64,000 nt of DNA from Leptobrachium leishanense. Lineage: Eukaryota; Chordata; Amphibia; Anura; Megophryidae. Positions 42,600 to 54,110 of the stretch are shown here, piece by piece (position 1 is the stretch's first letter; each line of letters opens with the position of its first letter). The translations under genes were made by a program, and so were the position numbers. The stretch covers positions 70,326,997 to 70,390,996 of the forward strand of contig CM019067.1 in NCBI GenBank assembly GCA_009667805.1, given 5' to 3'. The notes beneath the pieces were generated by a model, which made no database searches, was not told the origin of the DNA, and was given only the letters and a program-made list of their open reading frames with translations.

Positions 42600-45500
42600 T
42601 AGGGATGAGCCGAACACTCTCCGAGTTCGGTTCGAGCCCGAACCCGAACTTCCCATTTGTTCGGGACCGAACCCGAACCCGAACCCCCATGCAAGTCAAT
42701 GGGGCTGAAAATTTGGGCATATATGCTACATATTTGCCATAAAAGGTGTATGGGGGTCCGGGTAGTGCCCTGGAGGACAGGAAACAAGGACAAAAAGTTA
42801 AAAAAAAAACATTTTTAAAGGGACAGTGAGTTTTCCATGAAATAAGGGTTAAAAATAAAAAAATCCTTCAAATATCGTGCCTAGGAGGTCCCCATAACCT
42901 GCCCGTGAAGTGGCGGATTTCTAGGATGTATAGAAACACTTAAAAACAAATAAATGACGTTTCATATGTCGGTAAATGCTTTTCCTTTAATCTATCCATA
43001 AACAACTGCTCGGGGCGGCAGCCTGTATGAAAAGACATTTTAGGACGCGCAGAAAAAGTTTAGTGTTTTTTTGGGCTAAATTATTGTGAAACTTATGCAG
43101 GCTTTGGATGAAAGTAACAATAGGTGCTTTAAAATTGGGCTTTTAGCGTCGGCAACAGTGCCGTCACACGTAACCCCTCTGAGGATATGAATCTGATACA
43201 GGCGTCAATGGCAGTGCACCCAGATATTGTGCCTTTAGTGCCACGCATGCAAGTACTATCATACAGTAACCCCTCTGTGGTATTGTGGAAGAGTGCAGGG
43301 GTTGACCATGCGGTCCTATATTGAAAAGTGTTTTTTTTTATCTGTTAATGGGCGTCAGTGCACCCAGATATTGTGCCTTTAATGCCAGGCCATCAAGTAT
43401 CATCATACAGTAAACCCTCTGTGGTATTGTGGAAGAGTGCAGGGGTGGACCATGTGGTCCTATATTGAAAAGTGTTTTTTTTTTTTTAATGGGTGTCAGT
43501 GCAGCCAGATATTGTGCCTTTCATGGCAGCAAGTGCCTTCACACCGTAACCCTTTTGTGGTATTGTGGAAGAGTTCAGTGCTGGAGGTTTTGTGAATGCA
43601 GAAGAGGACATCCCCTATCTATTCCATTACTTCAGCATCAGGGGATTGATAGCTGCTGATCCAGGACTGATTCATTTTTATAAATGTCAGCCGGTCTACA
43701 GAGTCGGTGGACAGACGCACTCTTGTCTGTGACAAAACCTCCAGCGGCACTGAACGTCCTTTCGGAAAGCACGCTAGATGAAGGGCAACCTAGTAGCTGC
43801 ATAGCATATTGGCTAAATTCTGGCCAGTGATCCAATAATCCAGTGGATCATCTCCTGGAAAGGTATCCAGGTCTGCCCTTGCCCCTAGGTAGTCCTGCAC
43901 CATATGGTGAAGACGCTGGCAATGGGTGCCTACATTTGACGTCCCTGGGCGTCGAGTACTAAAAAAATTTAAAAATGCATCAGTCAAGCAGCCCTGGCCT
44001 TCACCGCTATTCCTCTGATCACCTGCAGCCTCAGAAGCACGTGTGTCAGCACTTGGTAATCTAACAGTGCCTGGAAAGGTGTTACACAAGTTTCGCTTTA
44101 GGGCGTCCTCAAGTTTTGTCATCCTGTGCTTCCTCTGTGCGGGCAGGATGAGCTCTGCAACTTTCCCCTTGTATCGTGGATCAAGAAGGGTTGCCAACCA
44201 GTAATGATCCCTCTCCTTGATAGCATGAATCCTGGGGTCCTTTAGCAGACTTTGCATCATTAGGGAGCACATGCAGCATAGGTTGGAGGTGGCATTACCT
44301 TCCGAGTCTTCCTGGTCAATGAGGAGGATGACCCCATCGTGCACTTCCTCCTCCCAGCCACGTACTAGTCCTTGTGTTTCTGGGCACACAAAACTTGAGG
44401 AATCCTCACCTGGAAGGAAGGTTGCTGCCATTATCGCAGACGATCATTCCCAGCTCAAGCTGGCGTGGTGTTAACCATCTCTGCGCCTGCCCCTGCAGAG
44501 CTGACAAAATTTCTGACCCGGTGTGGCTCCTGTCCCCTAAACAAACCAGCTCAAGCACAGTATGACATCTTTTTGCTTGAGCCATTGCGTACACCCTGTC
44601 AGGCGTCAGTTTAACTGCCACTTCGCCAGAGACAGAGAAGGAGGAGGAGGAGGAGGAGGAGGAAGAGGTGGTGGTGGTGGAGCAGACAGACCTCATACAA
44701 GCAGCTTTCTGGAGGCGTGGTGGATGAACAAGCTCCAGCACAGAGCCCCGTCTTGGATCCCTCCCAGCTGCAATCAGAGTTACCAAGTGTGCCTTGAAGG
44801 AAATATAACGACCCTGTCCATGCTTGCTGGACTACGTGTCTAAAGTGACATGCACCTTGCTGCTGACTGCCTTTCCCAATGACTGGATAACATTGTCTTC
44901 CACATGCTGGTATAGTGCTGGAATGGCCTTGCGTGAAAAGTAATGGCGTTTTAGAACCTGCCACTGTGGTAGAGCGCATTCAGCAAATTCACGGAAGGGA
45001 GCAGAGTCCACCAGCTGGAAAGGCAGCAGCTGCAATGCGAGTAATTTTGCTAAGCTGGCATTTAGACGCTGTGCTTGGGGATGGTTGGGACTATATTTTT
45101 TCTTTTGCTGCAGCAGCTGCGGCAACGTAATCTGACAGCGTAAATCTTCAGCCACTGGGATGATGTCACATTGTGGGGAAGGACCTGCTGGTACATCCAT
45201 TACTGTAGCATCATCCCTGTCGGTGGAGGTTGTAGGCAATTGCATGGCAGGACATACAGTGTGGGTAGAGACAGATGAGGAGGAGGACCACCTACGCAAA
45301 GTTTTGCCCCAACGGGATGTGTGGCACTTGTTCATATGTCGCCTCAAGCACGTGGTACCCAAGTGTCCGGTGTTTATCCCACGCTTCAGCCTCCTCTGAC
45401 ATAGATTACAAATAGCAACGGTGGGGTCTGCTGCACAGTTCTTAAAGAACTCCCAGACACCAGAGTTCCTGCATGTGTTCTTTGAGACAACAGCGCTCTG

Positions 45501-47014
45501 CACCGGAGCAGCTCTGACATGTGATGCCTTGGACTGGCTAGTGCTATGGTTGGTCACAGAGGATGTTGCTGTGCCTCCTCCTCCTCCTCCTCCCCCTCCT
45601 TCTCACTTGATTTCTCAGTTCGATCTGGCACCCAGGTGGAGTCAGTGACCTCATCATCGTCAATGTCATCTTCACCCCCTATCTCCTCATCACTGGAGCC
45701 AACTTGGCAGTATGCTGCAGTTGCTGGGGCAACATGAGTGCCAGTTATTTGTGTGTCATCACTGGCACCCCCTTCCTCTAGGTTGATTATACTCCCTTGC
45801 TCAACCTCAGAGATTGAATCAGAGCACTGTACTTGCTGCGCATCCTCAAGCAGCATGTCACTCTCATTGTAGTCAAACAATTCAGCTGACTCCTCCGTGT
45901 GTGATAGCGAGGCTACGGCAGGAGTAGCTATGGACATGGAGGCTGCGTTAGATGCTTTGGCAGCTGAGGTGGACTGTAAAGCACTAGAAGCCTGGCTGGC
46001 AGAGGACTCGGAGGATGAGGATGGCATGGTTAGCCAATCCACCAAGTCCTCTGTATGTTGCTGCTGCTCAAGACGGCCAGCACCAGTTAGAAAGGACAAG
46101 CGTGCCCCTGCAGAGGATGCACCACGTCCACCACGACCAGAGACACAGCCTCCCGACACAGGGGCTGCTTGCCCTCTTATCTGTGGCTGGGAGCGTCTGC
46201 CTGTCCTTTTTGTTCTTTTAGACATGGTGAGTGATATATAGATTAATATATACAGAACTCTGATTCAACTCTGGTATAAAGATTTAAATAACTCTGGTAT
46301 AACTCAGTGAGACACACTGATAGCTGGCAGCCAGTGACAAGAGACAGATCACCTTAATTCCCAAGTGTTTTAAAGAAATTAGTGAGCCCCAAAATACAGT
46401 GTGGTACTGTTTGTATAGCGAGACACAGATCACCTTAATTCACAAGTGTTTTAAAGAAAGTAGTGAGCCCCAAAAATAATTGCTGGCTGTGTGACGAGAC
46501 ACAGAAGATCACCTCAGTTCACAAATGTTTTAAATAAAGTTGTAAACCCCCAAAAAACTTGCTGGCACAGTGACAAGACACACATCACCTAAATTCCCTG
46601 ATATTTGGTCGAAATGAGACCCCCCAGACCCCCCAGTAGCGTGGCAGACCGGCAGTAACAACACACAACTATCTTCTTTGAAATCTCCTCTGAAATGCAT
46701 GCAGAAGCGCTGCGTTGAAACCTTATATAGTGTGCTGCGGGACTTAGCTCTGTGAGCCCATGATTGGGCAAAATTTGCCCAATCAGGACTCTGAGCGGTG
46801 ATTGGCATAGTGTTCAACCAATCTTGCACCAGACCTGTGGTCAGGTGCAAGGCTGTAGCCAATTAGGAGCTTCAGGCAGTGGGAAAATGCATTGTGGTCC
46901 ATTGTGGTCGAACATGCGACGAACACCCGGAAATGTTCGGGGTTCGCAATCTGCTCGAACAGGCTAAGTTCGGGTCGAACCCCGAACCGTCCGAACCCGA
47001 ACAGCTCATCCCTA
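42600..47014 (-). mobile_element. hAT transposon nested in the Tc1 element
   Basis: Ends TAGGGATGAGCCGAAC and GAACAGCTCATCCCTA. Flanks are gttattaa (42592-42599) and gtttttaa (47015-47022), one mismatch in 8. It encodes a BED-finger hAT transposase on the minus strand (43638-46225). The 3' part (43140-43570) holds three diverged direct repeats of about 150 bp with 'cccagatattgtgcc' and 'ggtattgtggaagagt'. The non-autonomous relative at 12671-19461 shares ends and this repeat block. Confidence 0.9.
43638..46225 (-). pseudogene. BED-finger hAT transposase, frame-broken
   Basis: Begins at 46225 with 'MSKRTKRTGRRSQPQ', followed by an acidic Ser-rich region to about 45600. A BED zinc finger follows ('CNLCQRRLKRG', 'HLGTTCLRRHMNKCH'). 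Downstream come hAT catalytic-core pieces ('MAQAKRCHTVLELVCLGDRSH', 'IVCDNGSN'), 'YWLATLLDPRYKGKV', and the C-terminal dimerisation motif 'SSVLSERTFSAAGG'. Breaks: a shift in a GAG microsatellite near 45590, an in-frame stop at 44832-44834 where a Trp is expected, a shift near 44420 where the middle of the core seems deleted, and a shift near 43815. It would once have cut hAT ends in the nucleus. Not functional now. Confidence 0.85.
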
Positions 47015-47236
47015 GTTTTTAAGTCCAAAGGTTCACATACTTTTTCCACCCTGCACTGTGAATGTTTACATGTTCTGTTCATATAATGTTTGTGTTGTGT
47101 TATTTTAAGCAGACTGTGTTTTTCAAATTGTTGTGACTTAGATGAAGATCAGAGCACATTTTTTGACCAATTCATGCAAAACTCCATGTAATAGCAAAGG
47201 GTTCACATACTTTTTCTTGCCACTGTATGTACATAT

Positions 47237-47490
47237 ATAGTGTAGATTCGATAAGCCGTGTTAGTCCAGGTGCCAAAATCACCAGAGTATGGTCGTACGT
47301 AGCGATATCTTTTTGTTGGACTAACGTTACATTAAAAAGACAAGCGTTTGCGATTATAACTCTCTTCTTCAGGTCTGGAAGCTATCCAGACCTGAAGAAG
47401 AGAGTTGTACTCTTGAAAGCTTGTCTTTAAATGTACTGTTAGTCCTATAAAAATGGTATCACTACGTTCGGCTATACTCTGGTGATTATA
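47237..47490. repeat. Foldback dispersed repeat, family R copy 2
   Basis: A central stem 'tccagacctgaagaagagag' pairs with 'ctctcttcttcaggtctgga'. The flanks 'aaaagacaagcgtttgc' and 'gaaagcttgtcttt' and the outer 'tagcgatatc' / 'ggtatcactacg' are also complementary. Matches 29603-29830. It abuts the Tc1 element directly. Confidence 0.65.
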
Positions 47491-49525
47491 GATATTTATA
47501 TATGCTAGGACACATCCCCTTTCCCTCTTTTTGCATTCAACAGCACTTTCTTCCCATATCTAAACCTTACATTATCACTCTCACTCCCTATTTCTATACT
47601 CTGCTTGATAGCCCTCCTTACTCTTTTAACCTCTCTCCCCACCCAGACACGTTTTGTTGCTTTTATTTTTTCATAGCACACTCCCCTTATCCATATTTTA
47701 TTTTATGTAACCTTAACCATCTTTTTTTATTCACGCAAATAAAATTTTTGAATCCAAATTAAAGGAAATGTTGCATAATTATTTTTGTTTTTAAATGATC
47801 AGTTTTAAATGTTTCAATTCAACACATAATACCATAATTTTAATTTCATAAAATGAAAATAATTTTTCAAGTAACATTTGCACACTATGTAGAAGCTGTG
47901 CCTTTTTCTTTGTGTTAAAAAAAAGAAAATAGAAAGAGGTCAATGGGACACATGGCTGACCAATCAAGCAATAATAAATAATAGCGCTGTAGACTATGTA
48001 CAAAGTCTTCATGTACGTGGTGGATGAACTATTTTACTTTCCATATCAAAGCGATATCTGTCCTAAGGCAATATTAGAATAGTTTTTTAATGATAACATT
48101 TGTGCAGTGTTGATTTTTCATATCGATGTAATGATTTTTACCCTGGGCATTATTTTTCTAAAATCCATAAGAAGACTGATGAATTATAACTTGTTAGTTT
48201 AAGCGAACCTATAGTCTAAATAATGAAAGATCTAATAACAAATACACCCTTTTTTCCAGGAGACAATAGGTTTTCAAAGCAATGACCTTTCTAGATTAAT
48301 GTCCGAAATGAATAAGTCACAACAATGAAGTCTCGATTGCTGTTTATCATGTTTAGAAAAAAAAACAGTAAAAGTTTAGTATCTATTTTTTTTTTCCATT
48401 TTCCTTATGTCTGGTGATTTTATTAATTCCAATTTTACTCTCAATGCAAGCATGCAGCCAAGATAATTATTAGAAGGAGAGATCAAAGCAAGCTTTTTAT
48501 AAACCTATTCCATTTTCTGCTGATGTGAGTGATCTGCCTCTGCTTTGATGTTGTGTGCTTCTATAGTGAAAGTACAGAGGATAAAAATACTACACCATGT
48601 AATCTGGCATTTATCCCATGAGAGCAGAATTCCAAATTGTGACACATGTCAAAAAGTAAAAAAAAACTTAAAAAGAATCCTATACTTTACTTTGCATTTA
48701 AACACCATCAAACATCATTTTCCATTACAAATTAAGTCCCCGATATTAAATTCAAAGTATTTCAGTAAATTTACCGAAAGAAAATGACAGCGTAACTTTA
48801 TGAAACAGCTCCCATATTTACAAGCAGTTATTTTCGGAATATATTATTTGCATTTAACTGAAATTCTGGGAGGAAATAAGATATAACTCTTTGTACCTGA
48901 ATATTAAAAATGCATTGGATTTGTCTATAGGGCAAAAGAAGCTATTTACCATCCATTTACCCATACTTATAAATCACAATAAAAATATGAGGTGCTTAGA
49001 AAAATTGCAAATGTATAGGAAATGCCTCGGTACATTGACATAAAAAAACAGGGATGGGAACAGAGGGGGGATTAATTATGTTTCCTTCAGCCTTCTTGAA
49101 ATTCTATTTTACATTATTATCAACCACTACTGTCAAGGACTTTTTTCATGTATCCATATCCATTACTTGTATCAATACCCAATGTTTTAACAGGCAATTT
49201 AAACTTCAGATCTTTTCATTATCTGCTCTGCGATCAGGATAGTGAACAGCAAAAGGGGATCTGTCACATAAAACATGTGAGCGCTCGCCGCAAGAGTTTA
49301 ATGCCCCAGCACTTTTCCTGACTTCTGTTTGAAATGGAAAGAACACACCGATGGTTTATCTGGGGACAAGAGGTGTATTAGATGCATCCTGGGAGAAATT
49401 CCTGATGGTAAGTGGGGAAATCATCTGAGATTAAAGGGACAAACTAGGCATTGTGACCACTCGACCTTATTTGATATGGGATTTATTTAATAATGTGATT
49501 AAAGGGATTCTCTAGGGTTAAAATG
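47491..49525. other. Repeat-poor AT-rich island
   Basis: About 2 kb without recognised transposon ends. Complex AT-rich sequence such as 48420-48540 and 49090-49330 might be conserved non-coding DNA. No exon evidence. Confidence 0.4.
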
Positions 49526-50290
49526 AGTTACAGTTACAAGTTTTTATAAAGCACTAGCAAGTTCCGTAGCACTGTACAATGGGAGATAGAATAACAAATA
49601 TAGATACAGGTTAAACACACAGTACAGAAGGAGAGGGGACCCTGCTCAAGAGTTTACAATCGAAAAGGATAGGGCTGGCACTCTAGGTGAGGGTTAATAG
49701 ATAATTTGAAATAACGGAGTGCATGTGGGCTGTGTGGGAAGACGCAGTTGGAAATGATTAGAGGGGGATTAGGGAGTGAGTGGATAGGCTTCCCTAAAGT
49801 AATGTGTTTTCAGAGACTTCTTGAAGGACTGGAAAGACGGAAGAGTCAGATGTTGCGGGGGAGGGAATTCCATAGAAAGGGGTCAGCTCAGGAGAAGTCT
49901 TGAAGGCGAGAGTTGGGGGTGAGGGTACATGAAGCTGATAGCATCAGATCATTGGCAGAGCGAAGTGGTCGGGATGGGATATACCTGCTAATAAGGAAGG
50001 AGATGTAGGTAGGGACGCAAATATGGAGAGCTTTGTAGGTGAGCACCAAATTTTTAAATTGGATTCTATAGGAGACATGAAGCCAGTGTAGAGATTGACA
50101 AAGGGGCGAGGTGTGAGAGGTGCGGGTGGTGAGGTGTATGAGTCTGGCATAGGCATTCATTACAGACTTCAGAGGGAGAATCTGGGATTTCTTGAGGCCA
50201 GAGAGAAGCAGGTTACAACAGTCAAGGCGAGAGATAATAAGAGTTTGGATGAGCATTTTAGCAGAGTCCTGATTAAGACAGGGGCAGATG
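49526..50290 (-). mobile_element. L2-like LINE 3' portion (LINE B)
   Basis: The 3' end at 49526 ('gttacagttacaagtt', 'tttataaagcactagc') and continuous minus-strand coding remnants up to about 50290. Collinear with 10901-11673. 5'-truncated. Confidence 0.82.
49888..50256 (-). pseudogene. LINE B reverse-transcriptase C-terminal fragment
   Basis: 122 residues with 'LIISRLDCCNLLLSGL', 'MNAYARLIHLTTRTSHTSPL' and 'LHWLHVSYRIQFKNLVLTYKAL', the conserved block after the RT core of L2/CR1/Jockey-group LINEs. The coding sequence degrades towards 49800 ('SLQKSLKT'-like region). RT active site and endonuclease absent because of truncation. Confidence 0.85.
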
Positions 50291-50786
50291 TGTGTTTTTT
50301 AGGTGGAAATAACAGGATTTAGTTAGGGCTACACATTAACCCCTCAAGACTTCTTCTGCACCCCTGCTCTTCAATTTTAACCCCCAAAATATGAAAAACC
50401 TCACCTTTACTGCGCCACCATGCTCCCTTGGCACAGGACATATGTGACATACTTCAGTTCGTCTGAAACTGCAGATATCACATGCCGGGCATGGACAATT
50501 AAGTGAGCATTCAGACAATCCAATGGCTGCCAACTGAAAAGCATTGAGAGCCACTGAAGAGAAAGACTCCTTCCCAAGTGAGATCAGCGCTGTATGTTCT
50601 CAGCTTCTAGGCTTCTGAGCAGCTAAACACCTGCACTTGGAGGGCTGAATTAGTTACTACAGTATGGGAGAGAGTTAAAGGCATGCAAGTAACTGAGACC
50701 ATGCAAATTACGTTGATTGGTCATAGTGCACTTTGACACATTGGGTAGTTATCAAGCTTTAAGGGGTTTCTTGGGATATTTAGGAC
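50291..50786. other. Unassigned sequence
   Basis: No element boundaries seen. Confidence 0.4.
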
Positions 50787-51045
50787 TTAACCCCCTTCAC
50801 TACCTACCATGACATGTCCAAAAACTCACTGTCAGGAACCAGAGCCCCCCCCACCCAAAAATAATTATAAACTAAGAATTATTTGGGAATATTCCTAATG
50901 TATTTCTTACTGTAATAACCTTTCTGCTTGACAAATGGAATTACCGTATTTTTCGCTCCATAAGACACACCTGACCATAAGACGCACCTAGTTTTTAGAG
51001 GAGGAAAACAGGAAAATAAATATTCTGAAATCAAATAGTGTAATA

Positions 51046-51640
51046 ATGGATATACTGCCCCAGCTCATGGATACGGCCCCCAGCTCATGGATACTGTCCC
51101 CCAGCTCATGGATATGCCCCAGCACATGGATACTGTCCCCCAGCTCATGGATATGCCCCAGCACATGGATACTGTCCCCCAGCTCATGGATACTGTCCCC
51201 CAGCTCATGGATACTGTCCCCCAGCTCATGGATATGCCCCAGCACATGGATACTGTCCCCCAGCTCATGGATATGCCCCAGCACATGGATACTGTCCCCC
51301 AGCTCATGGATACTGTCCCCCAGCTCATGGATACTGTCCCCCAGCTCATGGATACTGTCCCCCAGCTCATGGATATGCCCCCAGCACATGGATACTGTCC
51401 CCCAGCTCATGGATATGCCCCCCAGCTTATGGATATGCCCCAGCACATGGATATGCCCCAGCTCATGGATACTGTCCCCCAGCTCATGGATAATGCCCCA
51501 GCTCATGGATATTGCCCCAGCACATGGATTTGCCCCAGCTCGCTCATGGATGTGCCCCAGCTCGCTCATGGATGTGCCCCAGCTCGCTCATGGATGTGCC
51601 CCAGCTCGCTCATGGATGTGCCCCAGCAGCTCATGGATAT
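51046..51640 (+). repeat. Minisatellite, third array (CCCCAGCTCATGGATACTGTC type)
   Basis: About 27 units of 18-24 bp. The unit differs from the 37500 array mainly by 'gatactgtcc' in place of 'gatttgc' or 'gatatgc'. An alternation 'cagctc..gatatg / cagcac..gatactgtcc' recurs several times, a small higher-order pattern. Confidence 0.93.
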
Positions 51641-51656
51641 GCCTCCACTCACCTGT

Positions 51657-51840
51657 TGCCGCCACGTTAGGTTCCCTCTGAGCGTGCGTCCGGTGGCAGG
51701 AAGCTTGCGCACTCGCCTGGGGGAGCCACGTGACCGCAATCTCGCGAGATCGCGGTCACGTGGCTCCCCCAGGCGAGTGCCCAAGCTTCCTGCCGCCAGA
51801 CGCACCCTCAGAGGGAGCCTAACGCGGCGGCGACAGGTGA
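51657..51840. repeat. GC-rich hairpin with CACGTGG stem
   Basis: A long stem pairs 'ctgggggagccacgtgaccg' with its inverse 'gtcacgtggctcccccag' around 'aatctcgcgagatcgcg', and continues outward ('aggaagcttgcgcac' against 'agtgcccaagcttcctg'). Same module as 36516-36690 and 39560-39735, best preserved here. Confidence 0.88.
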
Positions 51841-52194
51841 GCTGAGGCATATCATGGGGCATTCGCTCCATAAGACGCACCCACTTTTCCCCCCACTTTT
51901 TGGGGGGAGAAAAGTGCGTCTTATGGAGCAAAAAATACGGTACTCTAGTTCTTACCTCCATCAGGAATCAGCACAGAGCTGTCCATTGGACACATTCCCC
52001 AGCTGGTTTAAAAAAGTATTAGCACCTCGGGTATCATGCCCAGGGTGCTAAAATGTTACGGGCATGTTCAGTGGTCTAAATACAAATGAATTTCAATTGC
52101 AATGATTCTGCAAAGCTCCAGATCATGCTAACATGATCTCAACCTGCTCTGTCTACTGATCATGTAGACACGATCAAGGTAGTGAAGGGGTTAA

Positions 52195-52493
52195 ATGATT
52201 TTCCAATTTCAAAATGACTGAACAACAGAATCTGTAAGCTTGTAATTATTCACTGAGCACCACTTAATATGTGCTTTCTATAAAGAGCATTAGATGAGTA
52301 AATGTACAGTGATCAGCTACGCAACTTGGAATAGCAGGGGGGGCCATAGACATTTACAAGTGATGAAGATATAGTTAATAACTCACTTGTAAATGATAGC
52401 AACTCCACCAGAATTAGGTCCTATGTCAGTTACTTTTTACTTTACACTTCCCAGAATAATAGTGTAAATAATAGAATGAATTGAAGGATCACT
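52195..52493. other. Unassigned spacer between TTAA elements
   Basis: No features recognised. Confidence 0.4.
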
Positions 52494-52963
52494 TTAACCC
52501 CTTCGCTACTGATATAGAAATATCTCAGGCTTCAAAGGCACCATCTGGTGCCCCAATATCGAGATATCTCAATATGCTAATCTGCAGCCCAAAAGCAAAT
52601 GAAATTTGTTTGCTGCAAACAAATTTCCTTAGGTTTTTGGCTGCAGAAGGTGCCCACAAAGTTTTAGTTCTGTATGCATATTGCCCAAAGAGCTAAGACT
52701 GTAAAATCAGCAGCTGAAAGCTCTGAAATAACGGGCTTTCAGAAGCTGTCAGCAGTTGATGCAGGAAAAATAGAAGAAAATAGATCTGCTGTTAAAATCT
52801 CTGCAATTCAATTTGGCAGTAGATGGTACCATCTACTTGCCAAATAGGTTATTACAGTAATAGATATGTATTACTGTACTATTAATTAAAAAATATTTTT
52901 CAAAAAAACTACTGGTTTCTGACAATGTTTTTTTGGAAAATCACTTGGTAGTGAAGGGGTTAA
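52494..52963. mobile_element. TTAA MITE (470 bp)
   Basis: TTAACCCCTTCGCTACTGA ... TGGTAGTGAAGGGGTTAA. The inner palindromes 'atatctcaggcttc' and 'ggcagtagatggtaccatct' match the element at 54111-54778. No coding capacity. Confidence 0.85.
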
Positions 52964-53961
52964 TGACATAAACAGCGAGACATATCACTTGAAAAATGTT
53001 TTCGTTATGCCAAATTACACATACCTTCATTTGTGCAAAGGATATGTTACCACTACTATTTTTCTATTACCAACATATTGAACTCTTAAAGTTAAAAAAA
53101 AATAATATCAATAGCACATGTTTACTGAATTAATTCATACAGTTAAAGGTCAGATCCCTGGCACTGGGAGAGTTTTCAGGGAACACATCCTTCCATAATA
53201 ATATTACCACTGCCAAGTTCCAACATTATCAAACATTTCAGCTGCTCCCCACCCATCTACAGCTAGACACTAAAATATATTTACACTTTAAACTATGCCA
53301 AATTAATCGCAAGCTTAACCCAAAAAAACACTATTCACAATACATGAACTTTCAGTTGTGAGTTCAGAAATGTCTGAATAGAAGTCTTTTGTTTTTAGGA
53401 GCGTTTTCTTTTCTTTTTTCACGAACATACTGTCACTTTTTTCCTGACACCCAAAAGTTTGAAGGTAAAAATATATATTTTTTTGACATTTGGAAACTGT
53501 TTTTCATTTGGTTATTATGAATGTGAAATGACTAAAGTATTATTTACATTATGAAACGAAACATTATGTAAATACTAACATTCACACACAAAAATACTTC
53601 ATTGTATTGCAGCTGGAAAACTGAAATTATAAGCCAATCGATAGCTCTCGTTTTGTATAGAATATGATACTATCCTGTGACAGCATTACTGAAATTTAGG
53701 GCACAACTACAAATTGAGAAATAGTAACTGTATGAGGTTAGGTTATTCCCATGAAACATCATACAATGTTTACAACTGCACTTGGCGTAGTAACTAAGGG
53801 TCGATTTAATTATATTGGGTGTTTTATCAAAATTATCACCTGATCATGTCGAAAAAATTACTTTGGAGCCGATATATGAAAAATGACACTGCTCAAGAAA
53901 AAGGGGGTCAGTAAACCAGCCCAAAAAGTTTATTTTCAGCGAGCATCATGCAGATTTGTGC
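52964..53961. other. AT-rich unassigned sequence
   Basis: No gene or element boundary recognised over about 1 kb. Confidence 0.45.
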
Positions 53962-53969
53962 CTTTAACC

Positions 53970-54108
53970 CACGGATCTCAAACTCTGGCTCCCCAGATGT
54001 TTCTGAACTACATCTACCATAATTCTCTGGCCATCTACTACATTCAAAGAATTCTGGGAATTGTAGGCATTCGACATCTGGGAGGGCAGATTTTGTTTGA
54101 GATCCCTG
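53970..54108. mobile_element. Small hAT-type palindromic MITE with perfect TSD
   Basis: CACGGATCTCAAACTCTGGC ... GTTTGAGATCCCTG, flanked by ctttaacc on both sides (53962-53969, 54109-54116). Same family as 20982-21115. The duplicated 8-mer includes the first bases of the TTAA element that follows. Confidence 0.88.
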
Positions 54109-54110
54109 CT

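Larger units (their letters stand above)
50944..51940 (+). mobile_element. CCGTATTTTTCGC-type palindromic element with minisatellite
   Basis: Ends CCGTATTTTTCGCTCCATAA and TTATGGAGCAAAAAATACGG, flanked by TA duplications (50942-50943, 51941-51942). Inside are 'aagacgcacctag', an AT-rich stretch, the minisatellite (51046-51640), a GC hairpin (51657-51840) and a terminal stem 'cccccactttttggggg'. TA duplication suggests Tc1/mariner-like mobilisation, but no transposase is present. Confidence 0.85.
50787..52194. mobile_element. TTAA MITE carrying the minisatellite-bearing element
   Basis: TTAACCCCCTTCACTACC and GGTAGTGAAGGGGTTAA form 16- to 17-bp inverted ends with TTAA at both sides. About 400 bp of its own sequence flanks the nested element at 50944-51940. 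Ends of this sort fit piggyBac or Kolobok types. No coding capacity. Confidence 0.82.

Noticed and set aside
51046..51845. Repeat-peptide open frames in the third VNTR array
   Set aside because: Same reason as above; several overlapping frames on both strands are equally open.
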